Shown in pieces: positions 1-4,943 of a stretch of DNA of 5,821 nt. Made by a program: the position numbers and the translations under genes. The notes beneath the pieces were generated by a model, which saw nothing but the letters and a program-made list of their open reading frames with translations, did not search any database and was not told the DNA's origin. Where the stretch lies: assembly GCA_003503995.1 (NCBI GenBank), contig DOCA01000137.1, forward strand, positions 1 through 5,821. The letters are read 5' to 3'. How positions within the stretch are numbered: the first letter of the stretch is position 1; the number at the start of each line of letters is the position of its first letter. Source of the stretch: Holosporales bacterium (GTDB lineage: Bacteria; Pseudomonadota; Alphaproteobacteria; Caedimonadales; UBA9215).

Positions 1-24
1 GCGTTCTATGCGTTCTATGCGTTC
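1..24. repeat. Short tandem repeat, 9-bp unit
   Basis: The unit GCGTTCTAT occurs twice in a row and is followed by a partial third copy (GCGTTC). It lies at the window edge, so the array may extend further left. No function can be read from it. Confidence 0.6.
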
Positions 25-228
25 CGACCCCACGTGTTCCCATAAAGGTTTAATCAAAATCCTGAAGTACTTTACTATACCCCTAGCATTCACAGTAAAC
101 TTTATTTTTTTAAGATTATTTGACACTTAATAGTGATTCATTACCAAGAACCAAAGTTTACTTTGCATAAAGTCTTTTCAACTCTTTCACTAGTTGTAAA
201 ATCAAACTTTTTCTCGTAAACTCAATAC
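25..228. other. AT-rich leader before atpB, no gene seen
   Basis: I see no open frame and no atpI, the gene that often precedes atpB. The stretch must carry or transmit the atp operon promoter, but no convincing -35/-10 pair stands out. A 10-bp inverted repeat is present (AGTAAACTTT at 94-103, AAAGTTTACT at 153-162), with arms about 50 bp apart. Confidence 0.5.
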
Positions 229-1110
229 ATGGATCAAAGACAAATCAAACAACCAAGCAATGCTTTTATTCTAGACAATTCTGCAATATCCGATGCGGGA
301 GAAATCGCTAATTCCAATGTAATACATTTTGAAGACAAATCCCATCACCCGTATGGTACGGATAAAAAAACGGAGCATGTTCCTCTAGCACCAGAGATTA
401 TTACCCACCTTGGAAGTTTTCCTATCACTAATTCTTTGTTTTTTTCTCTACTGATTACATTTTTACTTGCTTCATTCACCATTATATTTTCAAAAAAAAT
501 CACGCTAATACCTGGAAATTTTCAGGCTTTTATAGAAATCATTTTCGAATATATTTACACTCTTGGTGAAGAATTAGCGCATTCTAGAATTAAGACTTTT
601 TTCCCCTGGGTCATGACTTTCTTTGTTTATATATTAACAGCCAACATCCTTGCTCTGTTTCCTGGGGTATCAACGATAGGCTTTTACCAGATCAGTGAAA
701 ACCAGGAGCGCTTCATTCCGCTATTTCGTTCGATTAATTCAGATTTAAATATGACTTTATCCCTCGCATTAATCTCTGTAGTAGCCACGCACTTCTTTTC
801 TATTAAATTTATCGGTCTATTCAATTATTTAAAAAGATGGTTTTCCATTAAAATGTTTGGTCTTTTTTTATTTGTAGGAATTTTAGAGCTGGTTGCCGAA
901 TTCACAAAAATAATTTCACTCTCTTTCAGGCTATTTGGTAATATTCTCGCTGGCAAAGTACTGCTTAAAACGGCCTGGTCGGTTTCAGCTTTTATAGTCC
1001 CTTTGCCATTTTATTTTTTAGAAATGGTTGTCGCTGTTGTTCAAGCAGTGGTTTTTATGATGCTAACATTAGTATTTATGGCTATGCTTAGTGATAAACA
1101 CGATAACTAA
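229..1110 (+). CDS. atpB: F-type ATP synthase F0 subunit a
   Basis: Membrane subunit that forms the two ion half-channels against the rotating c-ring. The 293-residue product starts with about 50 polar residues, then has membrane segments near 67-90, 124-145, 173-195, 208-230 and 252-287. The family signature is clear: LSFRLFGN at 231-238 with the essential arginine R234 (equivalent to E. coli R210), N238, and VVQAVVF with Q272 (equivalent to Q252). The pair matching E. coli E219/H245 is K243/E265 here, which is unusual. The ATG at 229 has no Shine-Dalgarno sequence, but the next in-frame methionine is residue 175, inside the core, so 229 is the best start. The N-terminal extension is longer than in E. 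coli. It is the first of three collinear F0 genes, with 24-50 bp gaps. Family assignment is secure; coupling ion and start codon are inferred. Confidence 0.96.
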   Translation: MDQRQIKQPSNAFILDNSAISDAGEIANSNVIHFEDKSHHPYGTDKKTEHVPLAPEIITHLGSFPITNSLFFSLLITFLLASFTIIFSKKITLIPGNFQAFIEIIFEYIYTLGEELAHSRIKTFFPWVMTFFVYILTANILALFPGVSTIGFYQISENQERFIPLFRSINSDLNMTLSLALISVVATHFFSIKFIGLFNYLKRWFSIKMFGLFLFVGILELVAEFTKIISLSFRLFGNILAGKVLLKTAWSVSAFIVPLPFYFLEMVVAVVQAVVFMMLTLVFMAMLSDKHDN

Positions 1111-1130
1111 TCTTTCTTAACATATTATTT

Positions 1131-1135
1131 AAAGG
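1131..1135 (+). promoter_or_regulatory. Shine-Dalgarno sequence of atpE
   Basis: AAAGG lies 8 bases before the ATG at 1144. It supports that ATG over the in-frame GTG at 1135, which overlaps the site itself. Neither atpB nor atpF has a comparable site, which fits the need for many more copies of subunit c. Confidence 0.65.
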
Positions 1136-1143
1136 TGTCATCA

Positions 1144-1347
1144 ATGGAAAATTTACCTGCTGCAGTTGCAATTGGTTTAGGTACATTAGGTCCTGGAATC
1201 GCAATTGGTATGATAGGCATGAAAGCCATGGAAGCAATTGGGCGCAATCCTGAGGTCTATAGCAAAGTGTTACCACTGATGCTTTTAGGGATGGCTTTTG
1301 CAGAAGCAATGGCAATTTATGCCTTAGTCATCGCTTTTATAAAATAA
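1144..1347 (+). CDS. atpE: F-type ATP synthase F0 subunit c (proteolipid)
   Basis: Two-helix hairpin that oligomerises into the rotor ring and carries the translocated ion. The product is 67 residues from the ATG at 1144, shorter than the 79 of E. coli. Helix 1 spans about 4-30 and contains the glycine-rich GPGIAIG (16-22). The polar loop R34-N35-P36 contacts the central stalk. Helix 2 spans about 40-66 with the ion-binding carboxylate E54 in FAEAMAIY. Against the Ilyobacter sodium-binding c subunit, the glutamine position is I21 and the serine after the glutamate is A55. The sodium ligand set is therefore incomplete and proton coupling is more likely; this is inference. An alternative in-frame GTG at 1135 would add three residues. 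The gene lies between atpB and atpF, with an imperfect hairpin just downstream. Confidence 0.96.
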   Translation: MENLPAAVAIGLGTLGPGIAIGMIGMKAMEAIGRNPEVYSKVLPLMLLGMAFAEAMAIYALVIAFIK

Positions 1348-1359
1348 CCTATAATCTCC

Positions 1360-1385
1360 GGTTTATTAGTTATTACTAAATAACC
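1360..1385 (+). promoter_or_regulatory. Imperfect intercistronic hairpin between atpE and atpF
   Basis: GGTTTATTAG (1360-1369) can pair with CTAAATAACC (1376-1385) around a 6-base loop, with two central mismatches. There is no T-run after it, so it is not a classical terminator. It could protect the atpE part of the message or attenuate reading into atpF. It is AT-rich and could be chance. Confidence 0.25.
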
Positions 1386-1397
1386 TGCATTTTAATT

Positions 1398-1910
1398 GTG
1401 GATAAAATTATTTCTGATTTTGGTGTGCAACCTATTTACCTGGCGGCACAGGCCTTTAACTTTTTGATTCTTCTTTTTGTGTTAAAGAAGTTTTTATATA
1501 AGCCCATATTCAAAGTTTTAGAAGATCGTAAAAAAGCAGTTTCAGACAGCCTTTACAAAGCGAAACAAATTGATCAACAGTTTCAAGCAATAGAACAAGA
1601 ATCGGCCAAACAACTGGTTGAAGCATCTAGGCAAGCTAAAGTAATCCTTGAAAATGCGACGAATCAAGCGAATATAATTATTGCTGACGCACGTAAAAAA
1701 ACAAAGACCGATGTAGCACAGATGCTTGAAAAAAGCAAACAAGATATCCAGGCAGAAAGAGAAACAATGCAAAAAGAACTACGTAAAGAGCTGGCTAGCC
1801 TGGTTGTTATGGGTGTTGAAAGAGTCTCAGGTAAACTTTTAGACCAGCCCGATCAGCTAAAGATAGTTGACCAGACCATTGAAACGCTGAATGATGAAAC
1901 ATCTGAATAG
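1398..1910 (+). CDS. atpF: F-type ATP synthase F0 subunit b (peripheral stalk)
   Basis: Stator stalk that anchors F1 to the membrane. The 170-residue product has the classic layout: a short N-terminus, one membrane helix at about 12-33 (LAAQAFNFLILLFVLKKF), the conserved segment LYKPIFKVLEDRKKAV (33-48), and a long charged heptad-rich helix to about 135 that dimerises as a coiled coil. It ends with a region (about 132-149, ELASLVVMGVERVSGKLLD) typical of subunit b near its F1/delta contact. The start is GTG; the in-frame stop at 1377-1379 leaves only non-standard codons upstream, and no Shine-Dalgarno sequence is visible. It starts 50 bases after atpE. Normally atpH, atpA, atpG, atpD and atpC would follow, but here the operon meets accessory DNA. 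Length and motifs look intact. Confidence 0.95.
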   Translation: MDKIISDFGVQPIYLAAQAFNFLILLFVLKKFLYKPIFKVLEDRKKAVSDSLYKAKQIDQQFQAIEQESAKQLVEASRQAKVILENATNQANIIIADARKKTKTDVAQMLEKSKQDIQAERETMQKELRKELASLVVMGVERVSGKLLDQPDQLKIVDQTIETLNDETSE

Positions 1911-2001
1911 TTCATTTGACACGAAAAATACTGACCTTGTTTCGATTCGCAGAAAGCACAAGATCATGACAGGAATTTTAACGTACCTTTCCCGGTTATG
2001 A
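1891..2001 (+). pseudogene. 36-codon open frame overlapping the atpF end; possible remnant of atpH
   Basis: Tandem ATG codons at 1891 and 1894, +1 relative to atpF and overlapping its last 20 bases, open a frame of 36 codons (beginning MMKHLNSSFD) that ends with TGA at 1999-2001. Overlaps of this kind are common where translation is coupled between atpF and atpH. The stop falls exactly one base before the repeat copy that begins at 2002, as expected if a gene had been cut by that repeat. The peptide has no recognisable delta-subunit motif, so the frame may be meaningless. The atpH idea rests on position only. Confidence 0.22.
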
Positions 2002-2039
2002 GAAGGATTTGTCAAACGTAAGGCTTGACCCCTATAGTG
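2002..2039 (+). repeat. Solo copy of the right end of the inverted-repeat element
   Basis: These 38 bases match 3693-3730 with one difference, and match 4102-4139 more loosely. The copy contains the core GTAAGGCTTGACCCC followed by TATAGTG. No left end is found nearby, so it is a solo or truncated copy. It marks the edge between the atp genes and the accessory region. TATAGTG (2033-2039) is followed by CACTATA (2045-2051), giving a 7-bp hairpin with a 5-base loop. Confidence 0.8.
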
Positions 2040-2118
2040 CATCCCACTATATATACTTGGAGGTTTTTCTACAGTCTGAACGTCGGCATCACCGGTTACC
2101 ATTGTTAGAACATTAAAA

Positions 2119-2778
2119 TCATTTCGGATATGCAATAGCCTTAAAGCTCTCATGACGTTCTGGATCATATATGATTAGTGTTGAATACCCCCGATAATTC
2201 CCCGATTTAGATTCATCTAAAACCCAGATAACCCAATCAGGAGAAGAATTGTCATTTATTTTTGCGACTGCAACAACTTCCAAAGTAAACGTCCAATCTT
2301 CAGCATTAAGTTCAGCTATATTTCCAACGGATGAAGTATTTTGGGGATATAAAGACTTAAGCGTATGCGAATTCTCATCACTTGCTCTATACAATGAAGA
2401 AGAGAATGACCGAAGGTCTAATTTTATCAATAGCGCTTCTCCCATACTCGAAATATTTACGTTTTCCCTAGGAACTCCAGTTGAACTCGACAAAATATTA
2501 AGCGCATCACAAATTAAGTATTCGCTTTTAACTGATTGGTTATGGATGGTTTCATCAATTTCGTACATTGAAGTCAGATCAAAATACGTTTGACAATCAG
2601 TAGCTATGTGGCCTCCAATATATGACAATGAACTCCGTGTTTTTTTGAAGGAATCATTAAAGTTCTCATACGATTCTGCCAACTCTTCATTTGGAATGTA
2701 GGGTGCATCTTGTAACTTCATGTTAGTGCATGAAACAAGAACTAGGCATAAAATACAAACTATATGTATAGTTTTCAC
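2119..2778 (-). CDS. Lipoprotein of unknown family, probable immunity partner of the muramidase
   Basis: The 219-residue product has a short lipoprotein signal: K2, a hydrophobic stretch 4-15, and the lipobox L14-V15-S16-C17. T18 after the cysteine is not aspartate, which under the Lol rule would send it to the outer membrane. The mature part is polar and soluble, with no membrane segment. Its C-terminal third (about 160-203, from DWTFTLEVVAVAKI to YSTLIIYDPE) looks like beta strands around an N-D-N turn. I do not recognise a named family. The GTG start overlaps the TGA stop of the upstream muramidase gene in the tetranucleotide GTGA, so the two are almost certainly translated together. A lipoprotein coupled to a peptidoglycan hydrolase suggests immunity in the periplasm; an envelope partner of a lysis enzyme is the alternative. 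The stop is 8 bases before TTCTAAC on the coding strand, an attC-like core. Confidence 0.85.
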   Translation of the reverse strand: MKTIHIVCILCLVLVSCTNMKLQDAPYIPNEELAESYENFNDSFKKTRSSLSYIGGHIATDCQTYFDLTSMYEIDETIHNQSVKSEYLICDALNILSSSTGVPRENVNISSMGEALLIKLDLRSFSSSLYRASDENSHTLKSLYPQNTSSVGNIAELNAEDWTFTLEVVAVAKINDNSSPDWVIWVLDESKSGNYRGYSTLIIYDPERHESFKAIAYPK

Positions 2779-3332
2779 TTAATCTTCTCCATTAATGCAG
2801 CCTCTTTTTTCCTCCTCGTTGGATATGCGTCTCCAAAAGATTTGAGTATCTTTATGGTTTCAGGCCAATCCTGTGAAGTGACTGCTTTCCAAAATTTAGG
2901 TGCTCTAATGTTTAAACCAACTCCATATTGAAATGAAACTGAGGTTATAACTGTTTGTGCTTGAGGGGGTAAGTCTATGAACTTCTTTCTATTTCCAGCG
3001 GCAGTATTATATTTTAATTTTAATTGAGTAACGTGAGCTGATTTTACTGCTTTATCTATCGTCTGCGCCTGAGCCAATGTAATGACAAGAGGCGATTTTT
3101 TTAGTAAAGCCTTGGCACTTACTCCTTTGGCACCCAAATAGGGTTTAAGTTTAGTTACAAGAAGAGAGCCTAGTTTTAATGATTTTAGATCGTTTTCACT
3201 ACGCTGGCCAAGATCGAATCCCGTCGCAATAGTGACGCCACTCCTGCTTACAGCCGCCGCGGGAACATAACCTGTTGTTTTACTACCCCCTTCAAGGTCA
3301 CTTAAGAATTTATAGTCAATGTTCTCTGGCAT
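2775..3332 (-). CDS. Pesticin/T4-lysozyme-like muramidase (GH24 fold), probable antibacterial effector
   Basis: Predicted to hydrolyse the MurNAc-GlcNAc bond of peptidoglycan. The 185-residue product is a single lysozyme domain. The N-terminal part has the pesticin C-terminal-domain pattern: LEGG with candidate catalytic E14, GYVP (21-24), and GVTIATGFDLGQ (32-43) supplying T34/T37 and D40 as candidate partners. The C-terminal part follows the T4 lysozyme helical core: SFQYG (133-137, compare FQMG in T4), W156, and YPTRRKKEA (170-178, compare TPNRAKR in T4). There is no signal peptide or membrane segment, so it cannot reach peptidoglycan alone. No holin gene is seen, which favours delivery by a secretion system or release by lysis. 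The ATG is fixed by a strong AAGGAGG. Its stop overlaps the lipoprotein start. Fold assignment is strong; the effector role is inferred. Confidence 0.85.
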   Translation of the reverse strand: MPENIDYKFLSDLEGGSKTTGYVPAAAVSRSGVTIATGFDLGQRSENDLKSLKLGSLLVTKLKPYLGAKGVSAKALLKKSPLVITLAQAQTIDKAVKSAHVTQLKLKYNTAAGNRKKFIDLPPQAQTVITSVSFQYGVGLNIRAPKFWKAVTSQDWPETIKILKSFGDAYPTRRKKEAALMEKIK

Positions 3333-3338
3333 AATTCT

Positions 3339-3345
3339 CCTCCTT
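3339..3345 (-). promoter_or_regulatory. Strong Shine-Dalgarno sequence of the muramidase gene
   Basis: On the minus strand AAGGAGG sits 6 bases before the ATG. It is the strongest ribosome binding site in the window and contrasts with the atpB, atpF and 183-codon cassette genes, which lack one. It implies efficient translation of the coupled pair. Confidence 0.8.
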
Positions 3346-3399
3346 ATTAATCTGATATATAACCAGATATCAACACATTTCTAGATATCTCCGCATCGT

Positions 3400-3563
3400 T
3401 CATTGCCATTTGACAAAAACCCCCTTGCAATGCCATTTCGGTGCGTGCAAATGAGAAGATCTCGGTCTGCAGGCTACAAAAAGAGGGAAAGGGTCAGTTC
3501 TGACATTCCGACATTTGCGCCAAAATTCTGCGCGAGAGGGGCAAGTCTTGGTTTGTAAGCCAC
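3400..3563. repeat. Degenerate repeat mosaic, no gene supported
   Basis: Together with the element at 3564-3734 this fills the more than 300 bases between the muramidase gene and the next gene. It contains two diverged copies of one unit, about 3432-3497 and 3510-3582. Both hold a (G/A)GC(T/C)ACAAAAAG block (3471-3483 and 3557-3569, 86 bp apart) followed by GGGTCA (3491 and 3575). GGGGCAAGT at 3538-3546 is inverted as ACTTGCCCC at 3629-3637. An 83-codon minus-strand frame covers 3400-3651, but its internal repetition mirrors the DNA repeats, so I do not call it a gene. Confidence 0.5.
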
Positions 3564-3734
3564 AAAAAGCTCTTGGGTCAAGCCTTACAAGTGACACGTC
3601 AAAACCAAAAGAAAATATACCTTGTAAAACTTGCCCCTTCGACCGATGCATCCCTCTACCGTGTCAAACGTAAAATCTAACCCCTGCGTCTCGAAGGAAT
3701 TGTCAAACGTAAGGCTTGACCCCTATAGTGTTTT
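3564..3734. mobile_element. 171-bp inverted-repeat element, copy 1 (MITE/REP-like)
   Basis: This matches 3973-4143 over 171 bp with six substitutions and no gaps. The ends form inverted repeats with core TGGGTCAAGCCTTAC (3574-3588) and GTAAGGCTTGACCCC (3709-3723). Pairing extends outward imperfectly to AAAA/TTTT and inward through TGACA/TGTCA. A second internal terminus-like motif, TGTCAAACGTAA followed by AATCTAACCCC, lies at 3662-3684. There is no coding capacity for a transposase, so the element is non-autonomous. The GGGGTCAAG...TTGACA style resembles palindromes associated with REP-type (Y1/RAYT) transposases; that link is from memory and is uncertain. Confidence 0.75.
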
Positions 3735-3940
3735 CGCTTATTGAAATGACTGCTTAATGCCTCCTCGACCAGGAATGTTTCATGCTGATCCATGCTTTTG
3801 AAACCTTTACAAAAAACCTTATGTAACAGGTCGATAGACTCTCTTTTTGATTTCGATGTGGATAGTTTTGTTTGCACAATCCATCTTACGAGAAAGAAAC
3901 AAGTAGCTAAAAAAGTGCCGGCTGACGTAAGAAAATCCAT
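3677..3940 (-). CDS. Small N-terminally anchored membrane protein, C-terminus built from repeat sequence
   Basis: The 87-codon frame starts with MDFLTSAGTF, followed by one membrane helix (about 8-24), then a basic stretch and an amphipathic region to about residue 69 (ending EEALSSHFNKR). Residues 70-87 are encoded by element copy 1, which begins at 3734. The natural C-terminus was therefore probably lost when the element arrived, and the present stop lies inside the repeat. Element copy 2 lies just upstream, so the gene is boxed in by two direct copies. No Shine-Dalgarno sequence is visible before the ATG. I do not recognise a family. It may be a truncated cassette gene. The helix-plus-charged-region layout supports past coding; present function is doubtful. 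Confidence 0.42.
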   Translation of the reverse strand: MDFLTSAGTFLATCFFLVRWIVQTKLSTSKSKRESIDLLHKVFCKGFKSMDQHETFLVEEALSSHFNKRKHYRGQALRLTIPSRRRG

Positions 3941-3972
3941 GAGATATAACTTAGAAATTTTAATTCATTTAG

Positions 3973-4143
3973 AAAAAGCTCTGGGGTCAAGCCTTACAAG
4001 TGACACGTCAAAACTAAAAGAAAATGTACCTTGTAAAACTTGCCCCTTCGACCGATGCATCCCTCTACCGTGTCAAACGTAAAATCTAACCCCTGCGTCT
4101 CGAAGGAATTGACAACCGTAAGGCTTGACCCATATAGTGTTTT
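3973..4143. mobile_element. 171-bp inverted-repeat element, copy 2 (MITE/REP-like)
   Basis: Direct repeat of 3564-3734, offset by exactly 409 bp. Left core GGGGTCAAGCCTTAC is at 3983-3997; right core GTAAGGCTTGACCC is at 4118-4131. Most differences from copy 1 cluster at the right end (4111-4132), so this end is more decayed. It sits just downstream, in coding direction, of the half attC at 4183-4207. A further CCCTATAGTG fragment follows at 4147-4156. Confidence 0.75.
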
Positions 4144-4182
4144 GAGCCCTATAGTGTATCTCCATAATTCTATAGTAGACCC

Positions 4183-4207
4183 GAATAGTTCATTTGCTTT
4201 GTTAGGC
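4183..4207 (-). other. Half attC site: left arm only
   Basis: On the minus strand, GCCTAACAAAGCAAATG (4207 to 4191) closely matches the left arm of the complete attC nearby, GCCCTAACAAGGCAAATG. The TAA inside it is the stop codon of the 206-codon gene, a typical cassette arrangement. The expected right arm with its GTTAG core does not appear downstream. Instead come CTATAG/TATAGTG motifs and element copy 2, so the site looks disrupted. Confidence 0.6.
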
Positions 4208-4822
4208 TTTCACAATAGGATAAGCCAGAATTCTAGAGTCTTCTTTATATTTGACATACAAATAATGTCTGATTTCTCTATAAGCTCTCAATTTAAAGGA
4301 TTTTCCCTCCGTGGTTTTTATATTGATTGAAAGAAATCGCATTGAGAACCTGAAAAATAAATTATTCTCAAAATGACCTCCTTCACCATAATTGAAATGT
4401 TCCTCCATCATTTTATCCAAATCTATGTATACGGCCATACTTTGTTCTGCTCTAAGATAGCATGGCATTTTATCGCTATAATCTGTTTGAGCTACATCAC
4501 TTGGAAAAAACCATGTTCCTTCAAGCTCATACAGCAAATCTATTGCTCTTTGAAATTTTAATATTCCATTTACTTTCAATTTTGGTGACTGATCCCACGA
4601 AAAAATGTCAAATCTAACTGATTGCACTTCTACAGGTCGTTGACTTTCGTTTGAAATGGTAATGCCTGCAATAAATTTTCCATTTTTTTCCACCGTTAAA
4701 GTAGAGACTGCGGCTAATTTAACCCTCCTTGATAAATGATATTTCCAGACTGAAAATAAAAGAGTGGCAAGACTTGATACACCAGCTAGAATTGCAAAAA
4801 ATAAAGATACCTTATGAACCAT
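4202..4822 (-). CDS. Cassette-borne membrane-anchored protein of unknown function
   Basis: The 206-residue product has one N-terminal membrane helix (about 5-26, ending WKYH), a short basic stretch (RRVK, 32-35), and a soluble domain. The soluble part opens with beta-like segments (AAVSTLTV, KFIAGITISNESQRPVEVQSVRFDI at about 37-73), reminiscent of Ig-like domains, and ends in a basic, tyrosine-rich tail (RAYREIRHYLYVKYK, 179-193). The basic residues after the helix suggest that the domain faces the cytoplasm, but topology is uncertain. The ATG at 4822 is supported by GAGG at 4828-4831. The stop TAA lies within an attC left arm, and the 5' side begins at the attC of the next cassette, so this is one cassette gene. 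I recognise no family. Confidence 0.8.
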   Translation of the reverse strand: MVHKVSLFFAILAGVSSLATLLFSVWKYHLSRRVKLAAVSTLTVEKNGKFIAGITISNESQRPVEVQSVRFDIFSWDQSPKLKVNGILKFQRAIDLLYELEGTWFFPSDVAQTDYSDKMPCYLRAEQSMAVYIDLDKMMEEHFNYGEGGHFENNLFFRFSMRFLSINIKTTEGKSFKLRAYREIRHYLYVKYKEDSRILAYPIVKA

Positions 4823-4827
4823 ATCAA

Positions 4828-4831
4828 CCTC
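4828..4831 (-). promoter_or_regulatory. Shine-Dalgarno sequence of the 206-codon cassette gene
   Basis: GAGG on the minus strand lies 5 bases before the ATG at 4822. It supports the start, just after the short membrane-helix leader begins. Confidence 0.5.
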
Positions 4832-4883
4832 AATAATAAATAATTTATAAACTTGTTTGGCCTAAACGGCTAGATTTACAAAG

Positions 4884-4943
4884 GGCAACTAACGCTGCAA
4901 ATCACCGGCTCCAAAAGGCTGAGTGCATTTGCCTTGTTAGGGC
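4884..4943 (-). other. attC recombination site of an integron gene cassette
   Basis: On the minus strand the left arm starts CCCTAACAAGGCAAATG (4942 down) and the right arm ends GATTTGCAGCGTTAG (up to 4889). Folded together, CTAAC pairs with GTTAG, three unpaired bases follow on each side (AAG against AGC), then GCAAAT pairs with ATTTGC, one extra G bulges out, and CAC pairs with GTG. The tip is a short TTTT loop region. Paired core boxes, an unpaired spacer and an extrahelical base are the hallmarks of attC sites recognised by IntI as folded single strands. The TAA stop of the 183-codon gene is inside the outer core box, as is usual for cassettes. Confidence 0.85.

Noticed and set aside
120..148. 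TTGACA as the -35 of an atp promoter
   Set aside because: No acceptable -10 sequence occurs 16-18 bases downstream.
1144..1347. Sodium-coupled ATP synthase (N-ATPase type)
   Set aside because: Subunit c lacks the glutamine and serine sodium ligands (I21 and A55 instead), and the gene order does not show the N-ATPase pattern.
2101..2119. TTCTAAC core 8 bases after the lipoprotein stop as the left arm of a third attC
   Set aside because: The core and position fit, but the following arm matches the other attC sites poorly and no right arm with correct spacing is found. It may be a worn site, but is not supported well enough to list.
1088..2168. Minus-strand frames across the atp genes and 1857-2168
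   Set aside because: They are antisense to clear F0 genes or run through the repeat, and have no protein-like features or ribosome sites.
3400..3651. 83-codon minus-strand frame between the muramidase gene and element copy 1
   Set aside because: Its sequence is cysteine- and arginine-rich, repeats itself in step with the DNA repeats, and begins inside the mobile element. It is best explained as a translated repeat.
1905..4196. 14-base identity GAATAGTTCATTTG at the atpF end (1905-1918) and next to the half attC (4183-4196)
   Set aside because: Suggestive of a shared junction, but a single 14-base match in AT-rich DNA is not far from chance, and the flanking bases do not match.
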